From Actinomycetota bacterium (lineage in GTDB: Bacteria; Actinomycetota; Actinomycetes; S36-B12; UBA5976), in NCBI GenBank assembly GCA_005789325.1, contig SXYE01000062.1:1-12267 (forward strand): DNA of 12,267 nt, read 5' to 3'. The notes under the pieces were generated by a model. That model saw only the letters and a list, made by a program, of their open reading frames with translations, was not told the DNA's origin and did not search any database. Position 1 is the first letter of the stretch. Each line of letters opens with the position of its first letter. The position numbers were made by a program, and so were the translations under genes. Positions 1-6,476 of this stretch are shown one piece after another.

Positions 1-75
1 GTAGGCATTGGTGAAGGAATAGATGATCTGATTGAATTTAATGCCCAAGACTTTGTGGATGGGTTACTTAGTTGA
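1..75 (+). CDS. ftsY: FtsY, SRP receptor GTPase, C-terminal end (partial)
   Basis: The first 24 codons, in frame from base 1 to a TGA at 73-75, read VGIGEGIDDLIEFNAQDFVD and then GLLS. This is the conserved C-terminus of the FtsY/SRP GTPase family (G-GE--DDL--F----FV--L). FtsY is the membrane-associated receptor that docks ribosome-SRP complexes at the Sec translocon. Only this tail is inside the window; the N and G domains lie to the left. The assignment is helped by synteny, because actinobacteria such as Streptomyces keep ftsY just upstream of amtB-glnK and ffh. The stop codon overlaps the TTG start of the next gene. Confidence 0.85.
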   Translation, partial: VGIGEGIDDLIEFNAQDFVDGLLS

Positions 76-599
76 GACCAACAACCAAACAAGTTATAGA
101 ACATTTCAAAATGACAACTTTGCCTGTGGAAAGTACTTATTTTGTAAAGACCTATAGATCAATAACCAGTAGACCCGATGGCAGCCCAGATGGCAGCGCC
201 ATCATCGCTCTTTATTCCGATGAGCCAAGAAGCTGCTCACTTTTTCATCGTTTGAAATACGAAGAAGTTTGGCATTTTTATGCTGGTGATCCAATAAGAC
301 TAGTTTTACTTTATCCAGATAAAACCAGTAAAGAAGTAATTTTAGGAAATGATTTTTCTAAGGGCCAATTAGTTCAATTCACTGTTCCTGCAAATGTGTG
401 GCAGGCAGGAGAAATTGTTAAAGGTGGTGAATGGGGATTATTTGGTTGCACCATGTCACCTGGGTTTACAGGAGAAATATTTGAAGGCGGACACTATTCA
501 GACTTAATCCACGATTTCCCCGATCGAGAAGATGATCTCAAGAAATTAGCGGTTCCTGCCGAGCACGAGAAGAACATGCCTAAGGGGTATGAGAACTAG
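72..599 (+). CDS. DUF985 (cupin superfamily) protein
   Basis: This 175-residue protein has the pattern of the DUF985 cupin family, whose biochemical role is not settled. Visible family blocks are an N-terminal helix plus the E-TYF--TYRS segment (about residues 8-30), the core HRLKYEEVWHFYAGDP (59-74) and VPANVWQAGE (105-114), followed by FGCTMSPGF (124-132). The His and Glu residues of the HR---EEVWHF block are where cupins usually place metal or ligand contacts. I prefer the TTG at 72 over the ATG at 111, because the family homology (VIEHFKMTTLPVESTYF) starts upstream of that ATG. The start sits inside the ftsY stop (TTGA overlap), which suggests translational coupling. The last 15 residues or so are charged and not conserved. 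Function is not inferred beyond the fold. Confidence 0.8.
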   Translation: MRPTTKQVIEHFKMTTLPVESTYFVKTYRSITSRPDGSPDGSAIIALYSDEPRSCSLFHRLKYEEVWHFYAGDPIRLVLLYPDKTSKEVILGNDFSKGQLVQFTVPANVWQAGEIVKGGEWGLFGCTMSPGFTGEIFEGGHYSDLIHDFPDREDDLKKLAVPAEHEKNMPKGYEN

Positions 600-615
600 G
601 CGTTTGTTAAAAGAA

Positions 616-653
616 TTAACAGTTCTGTAACACGATTTGCTCTCCCCAGAAAC
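616..653 (+). promoter_or_regulatory. Candidate GlnR operator upstream of amt-glnK
   Basis: The actinobacterial GlnR consensus is gTnAc-n6-GaAAc repeated at 11-bp steps. Here TTAAC (616-620), six bases, then GTAAC (627-631) match the first a-b pair. In the same register the next a-box (638-642, TGCTC) is poor, and the next b-box (649-653) is a perfect GAAAC. Three of four AC dinucleotides therefore fall on the 11-base spacing. The site lies 91-128 bases before the amt start. GlnR control of amtB-glnK is well known in Streptomyces and mycobacteria. The call is a pattern match only; whether this genome encodes GlnR cannot be seen here. Confidence 0.4.
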
Positions 654-663
654 TTTGCTGGGG
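644..663 (+). terminator. GC-rich hairpin after the DUF985 gene, possible terminator
   Basis: CCCCAG (644-649) and CTGGGG (658-663) form a 6-bp perfect stem with an 8-base loop, 45 bases after the DUF985 stop. No T-run follows, so it is at best a weak intrinsic terminator. It overlaps the last box of the GlnR-like site and could instead be part of the amt leader. Confidence 0.3.
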
Positions 664-743
664 CAATCTCTTACCCATACCCGATTCGCAATGGCGCGGC
701 GTGGTTTAAAAATCCAAAATTATTTTTAAGGATGTGAATATTT

Positions 744-2060
744 ATGCCTGAAATCAGTGCGGGAGATACCGCTTGGGTTTTAATAAGTACAGCGCTGGTC
801 TTACTTATGACAGTTCCTGGACTGGCATTGTTTTACGGAGGAATGGTTCGCGCCAAATCGACATTAAACATGATGATGATGTCATTTGGAGCAATATTTG
901 TAGTGGGAATTATCTGGGTAGTTTTTGGATACTCAGTTGCATTTGGCCCAGCTTTAGACTCAGGAAGTTTCATAGGAGATCCAAGTGCTTATCTTGGGCT
1001 TAAAGGACTTCTTAATAGTTCAGCACTGGCTCTAAATGGCGCTTACTACCCAATTCCTGCAACTGCATTCATTGCGTTTCAGGCAATGTTTGCAGTTATC
1101 ACGGTTGCACTAATTTCAGGAGCAATTGCAGATCGCGCTAGATATGGAACTTGGTTAGTTTTTGCAGCAATCTGGGTAACAATTGTTTATCTTCCAGTTG
1201 CACGCGCTGTGTTTTATTTTGGAGACCAAGAGGCTAATGGTGGTGGCTTTATTGCAACCAAAATTAAAGCACTTGATTTTGCAGGAGGAACAGCTGTCCA
1301 CATTAACGCTGGTGCAGCAGGTTTAGCCCTTGCTCTTGTTTTAGGAAAACGAATCGGCTTTGGAAAGATGCTGCTTCGTCCTTCTAATTTGCCTTTAGTG
1401 ATGATTGGTGCCGGCCTACTTTGGTTTGGCTGGTTTGGCTTTAACGCAGGATCAGCACTTGGTGCAAATGGATTAGCAGGAGTTGCATTCATTAACACAT
1501 TTAGTGCAACATGTGCTGCCGTTGCAGGTTGGTTAGTGATCGAAAAGTTTCGTTACGGTCACATAACCTCACTTGGTGCTGCTTCAGGAATTGTGGCAGG
1601 ACTTGTAGCCATTACTCCAGCTTGTGCCTACGTCGACACATGGGGAGCATTATCAATCGGTGTCATTTCAGGTGCAATATCTGCATTAGTTGTTGACCTA
1701 AAACACAAATTTGGTTTCGATGATTCTCTAGACGTAGTTGGAGTCCATCTTGTGTGCGGAATTATTGGAACTGTTTTGATTGGTATTTTTGCGACAACAT
1801 CGGTAAACGAGTTTGGTGCAAACGGCTTACTGTATGGCGGTGGAACCGGCCAGCTGGTACGACAAATTCAAGCAGCAGTAATTGTGCTTATCTTCTCCTT
1901 TGTTGTCACATATATTCTGGGAACAATTTTGAATAAAGCTATTGGATTCAGAGTGACTAACGACGAAGAGTTAGAAGGAGTTGACATTGCTTTGCAAGCA
2001 GAGTCTGCCTATGACTTAGTTGGAAGTTCAAAAGGTTCAAGCAAAGGAAGAAGCGCATGA
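744..2060 (+). CDS. amt: Ammonium transporter Amt
   Basis: This 438-residue polytopic membrane protein of the Amt/MEP/Rh family takes up ammonium across the cytoplasmic membrane. Recognised landmarks are FYGGMVRAKSTLN near residues 30-42, the outer gate region FQAMF (112-116), D178 in ALDFAGGT, the twin pore histidines H186 (GTAVHINAG) and H335 (DVVGVH), and GWFGFNAGSA around 229-238. The cytoplasmic tail after about residue 400 is where a PII protein would dock. There are about eleven hydrophobic segments and no clear cleavable signal peptide. The ATG at 744 is preceded by a good Shine-Dalgarno, AAGGATG (728-734). The stop overlaps the glnK start (ATGA), the usual arrangement for this transporter and its PII regulator. 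A GlnR-like site lies upstream, fitting induction under nitrogen limitation. Confidence 0.96.
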   Translation: MPEISAGDTAWVLISTALVLLMTVPGLALFYGGMVRAKSTLNMMMMSFGAIFVVGIIWVVFGYSVAFGPALDSGSFIGDPSAYLGLKGLLNSSALALNGAYYPIPATAFIAFQAMFAVITVALISGAIADRARYGTWLVFAAIWVTIVYLPVARAVFYFGDQEANGGGFIATKIKALDFAGGTAVHINAGAAGLALALVLGKRIGFGKMLLRPSNLPLVMIGAGLLWFGWFGFNAGSALGANGLAGVAFINTFSATCAAVAGWLVIEKFRYGHITSLGAASGIVAGLVAITPACAYVDTWGALSIGVISGAISALVVDLKHKFGFDDSLDVVGVHLVCGIIGTVLIGIFATTSVNEFGANGLLYGGGTGQLVRQIQAAVIVLIFSFVVTYILGTILNKAIGFRVTNDEELEGVDIALQAESAYDLVGSSKGSSKGRSA

Positions 2061-2395
2061 AACTAGTTACTGCAATCATTAAACCCTTTAAGGTTGAAGA
2101 TGTAAAAGATGCACTCCAGAAACAAGGAGTCAATGGTATGACTGTTTCAGATGCATCAGGTTATGGTCGACAAGGTGGGCACGTCGAGGTTTATCGAGGC
2201 GCTGAATACACAGTTGATCTTGTGCCAAAAGTAAGAGTTGAAGCTTTAATCAACGACTCAGATGTAAACAAAGTTGTTGATGCAATTCTTATCGCTGCTA
2301 AAACTGGAAAAATTGGGGACGGCAAAATCTGGGTTATGCCTGTTGATGAAGTTGTAAGGGTAAGAACAGGGGAACGAGGATCTGACGCGATCTAG
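2057..2395 (+). CDS. glnK: Nitrogen regulatory PII protein GlnK/GlnB
   Basis: This 112-residue protein has the standard PII length and all main motifs: the N-terminal MKLVTAIIKPFK, the T-loop from about 37 to 55 (YGRQGGHVEVYRGAEY) with the modifiable tyrosine Y51, and the second signature AAKTGKIGDGKIWV around 81-94. PII trimers read 2-oxoglutarate and ATP/ADP and block Amt by inserting the T-loop into the channel. The overlap with amt makes Amt the obvious partner. In actinobacteria Y51 is adenylylated by GlnD, which is normally encoded directly downstream; here ffh follows instead after a terminator. Y51 and its neighbours are intact, so either glnD lies elsewhere or the protein works unmodified. 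Confidence 0.96.
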   Translation: MKLVTAIIKPFKVEDVKDALQKQGVNGMTVSDASGYGRQGGHVEVYRGAEYTVDLVPKVRVEALINDSDVNKVVDAILIAAKTGKIGDGKIWVMPVDEVVRVRTGERGSDAI

Positions 2396-2407
2396 CGCAA
2401 TCGGTAT

Positions 2408-2455
2408 TAAATGAATTTAGCGCCACAGGAGCAGTTGTGGCGCTAAATTCATTTA
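2408..2455 (+). terminator. Strong hairpin terminator after glnK
   Basis: Bases 2408-2427 pair perfectly with 2436-2455, a 20-bp stem with an 8-base loop (GGAGCAGT). The core of the stem is GC-rich (GCGCCACA/TGTGGCGC) and its foot is AT-rich, ending ATTCATTTA. It starts 13 bases after the glnK stop. The symmetric A- and T-rich feet could work in either direction. It isolates amt-glnK from ffh, and the distal arm runs into the presumed ffh promoter. Confidence 0.85.
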
Positions 2456-2469
2456 TGCAGGCACTTGAC

Positions 2470-2475
2470 TACGCT
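2470..2475 (+). promoter_or_regulatory. Candidate -10 box of ffh (leaderless start)
   Basis: TACGCT fits the actinobacterial TANNNT -10 pattern and ends 7 bases before the ffh ATG at 2483. This would place the transcription start at the A of the start codon. No Shine-Dalgarno is present before that ATG. The position directly after the strong terminator is where a new promoter is needed. Confidence 0.4.
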
Positions 2476-2482
2476 TGAAATC

Positions 2483-3952
2483 ATGTTTCAACAACTATCT
2501 GATCGCCTCAATAACACCTTCAAGTCCCTTCGTACTAAAGGTCGTTTATCTGAGACAGATATCAATGACACAGTTAAGGAAATAAGAACTGCTCTTCTTG
2601 ATGCTGACGTTGCCTTATCAGTGGCAAATAGTTTTAGCGAAAAGATTAAAGAAAAAGCACTAGGTGTTGAAGTATCACAATCCTTAAATCCGGCACAGCA
2701 AGTCGTAAAGATTGTTCACCAAGAATTAGTAAATATCCTTGGGGGAGATGCTAGAAGATTAACTTTTGCTAAGAACCCTCCAACTGTGATTATGTTGCTG
2801 GGTTTGCAGGGTGCTGGAAAAACTACTCTGGCTGGAAAATTAGCTAAATACTTAGCTCGAGATGGTCATACTCCTTTACTGGTTGCAGCAGATTTACAAA
2901 GACCAAATGCAGTTGATCAATTAAAAATTGTTGCTTCCCAAGCTGGTGTTCAAGTCTTTGCACCAGAGCCAGGAAATGGAGTGGGAGATCCAGTCAAAGT
3001 TGCTAAAGAGGCAATGAAGATAGCGGAGAAAAATCTTCATGACATGGTAATTATTGATACTGCGGGACGACTTGCTATTGATGATGAATTAACTAAGCAG
3101 GCTCAACTGATTAGAAAAGCAGTAAATCCACAAGAAACATTGTTGGTAATTGATTCCATGATTGGTCAAGACTCGGTTGTAACTGCTCAAAACTTCTTAG
3201 AAAAAGTGGGATTTGATGGAATTGTCTTAACCAAACTAGATGGTGATGCCAGAGGTGGTGCAGCACTTTCCTTGAGAGATGTTACTGGTAAACCAGTCAT
3301 GTTTGCTTCCAATGGTGAAAAGCTTGATGATTTTGATATTTTCTACCCAGAGCGACTTGCTAATCGCTTATTGGACATGGGGGATGTTTTAACACTTATT
3401 GAGCAAGCTGAAAGAGTTTTTGATCAAGGACAAAAAGATCGATTTGAAGCAAAGCTTGCTAGTGGTGAGTCCTTTACCCTTGATGATTTTCTGGAGCAAT
3501 TGCAATCCATTAAAAAAATGGGTTCCATGTCAAAAATGTTAGGGATGCTGCCAGGAATGCAACAAGCAAAAAAACAGATTGAAAACTTTGATGACAAAGA
3601 AGTAACCAGAATTGAAGCAATCATTAAATCAATGAAACCTGACGAGAGACAAAATCCTAAAGGTATTGATGCGGCAAGAAAGATAAAGATTGCCCAAGGT
3701 GCAGGTTGTGAGGTAAAAGATGTGAATTCTTTAATTAATAGATTCTTGGAAGCTCAAAAGATGATGAAAAGAGCTCAAGCAGGTGGCTCTTTACCTGGTA
3801 TGGGTGGTCCAACATTTGTGAAACAAAAACCAAAACAAAAACCTGGCAAAGGTGCTAAACGAAGTGGCAATCCTGCTAAAAGAGCTTTGCAAGAAAAAGG
3901 AATTAAATTACCCGATGAAAATGAAATGGGATCTGGATTTAATTTAAGTTAA
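2483..3952 (+). CDS. ffh: Signal recognition particle protein Ffh (SRP54)
   Basis: Ffh is the SRP GTPase that binds 4.5S/SRP RNA and signal sequences as they leave the ribosome and delivers them to FtsY. The protein has 489 residues when started at ATG 2483, giving MFQQLSDRLNNTFKSLRTKG, the standard Ffh N-terminus. The TTG at 2465 would add six residues with no homology. The N domain (1-90) is followed by the G domain with GLQGAGKTT (about 105), DTAGR (about 192) and TKLDGDARGG (about 250). The methionine-rich M domain (about 300-430) includes MSKMLGMLPGM. A basic, Lys/Pro-rich tail closes the protein. The frame overlaps the convergent regulator gene by four bases. ftsY lies 2.4 kb upstream, so both SRP GTPases bracket the ammonium module. 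Confidence 0.97.
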   Translation: MFQQLSDRLNNTFKSLRTKGRLSETDINDTVKEIRTALLDADVALSVANSFSEKIKEKALGVEVSQSLNPAQQVVKIVHQELVNILGGDARRLTFAKNPPTVIMLLGLQGAGKTTLAGKLAKYLARDGHTPLLVAADLQRPNAVDQLKIVASQAGVQVFAPEPGNGVGDPVKVAKEAMKIAEKNLHDMVIIDTAGRLAIDDELTKQAQLIRKAVNPQETLLVIDSMIGQDSVVTAQNFLEKVGFDGIVLTKLDGDARGGAALSLRDVTGKPVMFASNGEKLDDFDIFYPERLANRLLDMGDVLTLIEQAERVFDQGQKDRFEAKLASGESFTLDDFLEQLQSIKKMGSMSKMLGMLPGMQQAKKQIENFDDKEVTRIEAIIKSMKPDERQNPKGIDAARKIKIAQGAGCEVKDVNSLINRFLEAQKMMKRAQAGGSLPGMGGPTFVKQKPKQKPGKGAKRSGNPAKRALQEKGIKLPDENEMGSGFNLS

Positions 3953-4164
3953 TCCAACAAAATTGCTATTCGTTCGCCTCGCATGATTGCGTTAACTTCT
4001 AGATTTGCACCAAGGGATTCCACATATTTTCTCAAAGTGCTCAATTGGATGTCTGGACCGTTTTCTATAGCCGAGACCCTCCTTTGGGAAATATCCATGA
4101 TTTCAGCTAATTCTGCTTGAGTTAAACGAAGTCTTAGCCTTAAATTCTCTAAATCTAGGTCCAT
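3949..4164 (-). CDS. Small XRE/HigA-like helix-turn-helix regulator
   Basis: The 71-residue protein is almost entirely one helix-turn-helix domain. LTQAELAEIMDISQRRVSAI (about 14-33) is a clear XRE HTH, with ISQRRVSAIENG as recognition helix. The tail, LSTLRKYVESLGANLEV and then GERIAIL, matches the C-terminus of HigA-like antitoxins and related solo regulators of actinobacteria. It is shorter than the usual 90-110 residues because the N-terminal arm is minimal. No toxin gene adjoins it: ffh is convergent on one side and rpsP diverges on the other. It may be an orphan antitoxin or a small autoregulated repressor. A 7-bp inverted repeat lies just upstream of its start, and a -10-like TATACT sits 6 bases before the ATG. 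Confidence 0.8.
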   Translation of the reverse strand: MDLDLENLRLRLRLTQAELAEIMDISQRRVSAIENGPDIQLSTLRKYVESLGANLEVNAIMRGERIAILLD

Positions 4165-4170
4165 TTACCC

Positions 4171-4176
4171 AGTATA
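4171..4176 (-). promoter_or_regulatory. Candidate -10 box of the XRE gene (leaderless start)
   Basis: Read on the minus strand this is TATACT, five of six matches to TATAAT, followed by GGGTAA and the ATG at 4164. Transcription would then begin at or within a base of the start codon. There is no Shine-Dalgarno between box and start, so the mRNA is probably leaderless. Confidence 0.5.
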
Positions 4177-4195
4177 TAGAACTTATATGTTCTAT
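4176..4195. promoter_or_regulatory. Inverted repeat, candidate operator for the XRE regulator
   Basis: ATAGAAC (4176-4182) and GTTCTAT (4189-4195) are perfect 7-bp arms around six bases (TTATAT). The element abuts the -10-like TATACT of the XRE gene, so a bound dimer would block that promoter. XRE/HigA proteins commonly repress themselves through such palindromes. rpsP begins 91 bases to the right, so an effect on the ribosomal operon is also possible. Confidence 0.5.
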
Positions 4196-4200
4196 GAGGT

Positions 4201-4270
4201 AGGGGTATTTGGGGTGTCTGGGACTATTCTCTGCCAAACTAAGAGTCCCAGGTTTAAAAACCCCTTAAAC
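4201..4270 (+). other. Structured leader candidate upstream of rpsP
   Basis: CTGGGACT (4218-4225) pairs with AGTCCCAG (4244-4251). An outer AGGGGT (4201-4206) can pair with ACCCCT (4260-4265). An alternative AT-rich pair, GTTTAA (4252-4257) with TTAAAC (4265-4270), competes with the outer stem. It ends 15 bases before the rpsP GTG. It could be a leader with switching folds, a terminator of unknown use, or chance. No named r-protein leader was recognised. Confidence 0.3.
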
Positions 4271-4285
4271 AGAAAAGAATAATTC

Positions 4286-4849
4286 GTGGCCGTAAAAATC
4301 AAGTTAAAGCGCTTAGGCAAGATCCACCAACCGATGTATCGCGTTGTTGTGGCTGATTCTCGTACCGCACGCAATGGTCGTGCCATTGAAGAAATTGGAA
4401 TTTACCAACCAAAAGAAGATCCATCAGTAATCAGAATTGATGCAGAAAGAGTTGCTTACTGGTTAGGAGTAGGCGCACAAGCGACAGAACCAGTTGTGGC
4501 CTTACTAAAACTAACAGGTGATTGGCAAAAATTTAAAGGTGAGAAAGATATCACCAGCAAAGTTAGAGTTGCTCCACCAAAAGCAGATCATGCTGCTAAA
4601 TATGAAAAAGCTTTGAAAGAAAACTTGGCTGAAAGAGAAGAAGAAGAAAAGAATCCAAGACCAAAACCAGTTGTGGCAGCCAAAGTTGAAGAACCAAAAG
4701 CTGAAGAAGTAGTTGCTGAAGTAAAAGAAGAAGCAGCACCAGCAGCAGAAGAAGTAAAAGCTGAAGAACCAGTTGCCGAAGTAGTTGAAACTCCAGCAGA
4801 AGAAGTTCCAGCAGAAGCACCAGCTGCAGAAGAGGCTAAATCAGAATGA
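4286..4849 (+). CDS. rpsP: 30S ribosomal protein S16 with long acidic tail
   Basis: S16 is a primary-phase assembly protein of the 30S subunit. Residues 1 to about 90 are the S16 fold: MAVKIKLKRLGK, then YRVVVADSRTARNGRAIEEI and YWLGVGAQATEPV. The GTG at 4286 gives exactly the conserved N-terminus. The core is followed by about 95 residues rich in Ala, Glu, Val and Lys, bringing the length to 187 against roughly 80-160 for most homologues. Actinobacterial S16 proteins often carry Ala/Glu tails, so the extension is not an error, but it is long. The segment EPVAEVVETPA (161-171) recurs in the L19 tail of this window. The stop overlaps the khpA start (ATGA). No strong Shine-Dalgarno precedes the GTG; AGAAAAG lies 9 bases away. 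Confidence 0.96.
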   Translation: MAVKIKLKRLGKIHQPMYRVVVADSRTARNGRAIEEIGIYQPKEDPSVIRIDAERVAYWLGVGAQATEPVVALLKLTGDWQKFKGEKDITSKVRVAPPKADHAAKYEKALKENLAEREEEEKNPRPKPVVAAKVEEPKAEEVVAEVKEEAAPAAEEVKAEEPVAEVVETPAEEVPAEAPAAEEAKSE

Positions 4850-5085
4850 TTGAAGACGCCTTAGAACATTTGGTTAAAGGAATTGTTGATCACCCATCCG
4901 ATGTTGCTGTTGAACAAAAAACAACAAAGCGTGGCAGAACTTTAGAAGTTACAGTAAATGGCGAAGACTTAGGGCGAGTAATTGGTCGAAATGGTCGCAC
5001 TGCAACTTCAATTAGAACTGTGGTTAATGCACTTCAAGGTGGCCGCAGTACTCGTATTGATTTCGTGGACGTAGACGCGCAATAA
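4846..5085 (+). CDS. khpA: KhpA, KH-domain RNA-binding protein
   Basis: This 79-residue single KH-domain protein has the GxxG loop GRNG at 47-50 inside DLGRVIGRNGRTATSIRTVV. Length, motif and position between rpsP and rimM are those of KhpA (YlqC). KhpA binds many RNAs and in several Gram-positive bacteria pairs with KhpB. The start overlaps the rpsP stop by four bases, so translation is probably coupled. It belongs to the rpsP-khpA-rimM-trmD operon. Confidence 0.93.
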   Translation: MIEDALEHLVKGIVDHPSDVAVEQKTTKRGRTLEVTVNGEDLGRVIGRNGRTATSIRTVVNALQGGRSTRIDFVDVDAQ

Positions 5086-5100
5086 AAAGCGCAATAAATA
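5077..5100 (+). repeat. 12-base near-perfect tandem duplication between khpA and rimM
   Basis: GCGCAATAAAAA (5077-5088) is followed by GCGCAATAAATA (5089-5100), one mismatch in 12. The first copy contains the khpA stop codon and the second ends on the A of the rimM ATG. It looks like a small slippage duplication that made the 14-base spacer. Confidence 0.6.
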
Positions 5101-5627
5101 TGGACGTTGTTGTTGGCCGCTTAGGCCGCCCGCACGGTGTTCATGGCGAAATAAGTGTTGAAGTTCGCACCGATGATCCGGAAAATAGATTTGCCATCGG
5201 TGCGAAAATCACTTTAAAAGAAACAAATCAAGTCTTAACTGTTGCTGCAACTAGATGGCATTTATCAAGATTATTAATAAAATTTGAAGAAATTCAAGAT
5301 CGTACCCAAGTTGATAAAGTTCGGGGCAAATTACTTGTCGTAGAAGTTGATCCATCCCAAACACCAACAGGCAATAACGAGTTCTACGAATTTCAATTAA
5401 TTGATCTAGAAGTTTTCAACCAAAAAAATAAAAAACTTGGGGTAGTTAAAGAAGTATTACCAGGAAGTGCTCAAGCTCTAATTGTGGTGAAAACCCCAGA
5501 AAACAAAGAAGTTATGGTTCCTTTTGTTAATCAACTTGTACCCGAAGTCGATATCAAAAACAAACGAATTGTGATGAATCCACCAAGTGGTTTATTTGAT
5601 GAAGAAAACGCTGAAGATGCGCGTTGA
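5100..5627 (+). CDS. rimM: Ribosome maturation factor RimM
   Basis: RimM helps mature the 30S head by binding S19 and the 3' part of 16S rRNA. The 175 residues have the expected two domains. The N-terminal barrel opens with VVVGRLGRPHGVHGEISVEV (3-22) and contains the RLLIKFEEIQDRTQVDKVRG segment (57-76). A C-terminal PRC barrel starts near 94 with FYEFQLIDLEVF. The closing sequence VPFVNQLVPEVDIKNKRIVM is typical. The ATG at 5100 follows khpA by 14 bases. The 3' end overlaps trmD by 11 bases, another sign of a tightly packed operon. Confidence 0.95.
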   Translation: MDVVVGRLGRPHGVHGEISVEVRTDDPENRFAIGAKITLKETNQVLTVAATRWHLSRLLIKFEEIQDRTQVDKVRGKLLVVEVDPSQTPTGNNEFYEFQLIDLEVFNQKNKKLGVVKEVLPGSAQALIVVKTPENKEVMVPFVNQLVPEVDIKNKRIVMNPPSGLFDEENAEDAR

Positions 5628-6324
5628 TTTAATCACAATTTTTCCAGAATATTTTGCACCATTAAAACTATCCCTATTCGGTAAAGCTCAAGAAGTAGGT
5701 TTAGTTGAAGTAGAAATTCATGATTTAAGAGCTTTTACTCAAGATAAACACAAAACTGTTGACGATGCGCCTTATGGCGGAGGACCAGGCATGGTCATGT
5801 CACCAGTTGTGTGGGGAGAAGCAATTGATTCAGTCTTAAGTCGGGCAAAAACCAAACCTGTTTTAGTAGTTCCAACACCTTCGGGCAAAGTGTTCAACCA
5901 AGAAATGGCAATCAAATTATCTTCTTTCGATCACCTTGTTTTTATAAATGGACGCTATGAAGGAATTGATTCCAGAGTCGTTGAGCATTATCAAAATAGT
6001 GGTGAATTTAGTGAAGTATTAGAAATAAGTATTGGAGATTACGTGCTCGCAGGCGGGGAAGTTGCATCCTTAGTTATTTTGGAAGCAACGTCAAGACTGA
6101 TTAATGGAGTGCTTGGTAATGAAGATTCGGTAAGTGATGATTCATTTGCCCCAGGTTCCATGCACAACCTGCTAGAAGGCCCTATTTACACCAGACCTGC
6201 CTCATGGAGAGGTCTAGAAGTTCCCGAAGTACTCATTAGTGGAGATCACGCCAAGATCGCCCAGTGGCGAAAAGATGAGGCGATTAAGCGCACGAGGAAG
6301 TTTCGACCCGACCTAAAGGCCTAG
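5617..6324 (+). CDS. trmD: tRNA (guanine-N1-)-methyltransferase TrmD
   Basis: TrmD uses S-adenosylmethionine to make m1G37 in tRNAs with a G36 and so protects the reading frame. I start it at ATG 5617, giving MRVDLITIFPEYFAPLKLSL, the family N-terminus. The longer frame from GTG 5587 adds ten unrelated residues that overlap rimM more deeply. The 235-residue protein shows YGGGPGMVM (53-61), GRYEGIDSR (112-120) and the trefoil-knot SAM loop EISIGDYVLAGGE (136-148). The DDSF block (174-177) carries the likely catalytic Asp. Length is normal for the SPOUT family. It overlaps rimM by 11 bases and is the last gene before a 152-base gap. Confidence 0.96.
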   Translation: MRVDLITIFPEYFAPLKLSLFGKAQEVGLVEVEIHDLRAFTQDKHKTVDDAPYGGGPGMVMSPVVWGEAIDSVLSRAKTKPVLVVPTPSGKVFNQEMAIKLSSFDHLVFINGRYEGIDSRVVEHYQNSGEFSEVLEISIGDYVLAGGEVASLVILEATSRLINGVLGNEDSVSDDSFAPGSMHNLLEGPIYTRPASWRGLEVPEVLISGDHAKIAQWRKDEAIKRTRKFRPDLKA

Positions 6325-6476
6325 CTGCTGGTCTTGGCAGAATGGGGCTTCACGGATTTAGATGAGTTCAATATTTCGCCACAGGGGAATATAAGGGCTA
6401 TATAAGTAGTAATAATCCGGCTTTAACCGAACAAAGACTGAACGACCTGTGAGCGTTGCAGATCAGAAGAGTAAAT
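6325..6476 (+). promoter_or_regulatory. trmD-rplS intergenic region, probable rplS promoter zone
   Basis: These 152 bases hold no gene I can support. An AT-rich stretch has ATATAAG twice (6389-6395 and 6400-6406), 11 bases apart, one helical turn; the second copy includes TATATA (6399-6404), a possible -10. No convincing -35 pairs with it. TTGGCA (6334-6339) with TTAGAT (6358-6363) is another weak pair. A modest Shine-Dalgarno, AGAAG (6465-6469), precedes the rplS ATG. The gap suggests rplS has its own promoter. Confidence 0.3.

Noticed and set aside
111..113. ATG start for the DUF985 gene
   Set aside because: Family homology extends upstream of it, so the TTG at 72 is preferred despite being a weaker codon.
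2465..2482. TTG start for ffh six codons upstream of the ATG
   Set aside because: Ffh proteins begin MF--LSDRL; the ATG at 2483 gives this exactly, and the added residues match nothing.
4171..4285. A toxin gene partnering the XRE/HigA-like protein
   Set aside because: No open frame for a RelE/HigB-type toxin exists on either strand in the gap, and both neighbours are core genes.
4596..4820. Leu-rich minus-strand frame inside rpsP
   Set aside because: It is an antisense reading of GAA/GCA-rich codons of the S16 tail, so the Leu runs are an artefact.
5587..5616. GTG start for trmD
   Set aside because: The ten extra residues are unrelated to TrmD; the ATG at 5617 gives the standard MRVDLITIFP start.
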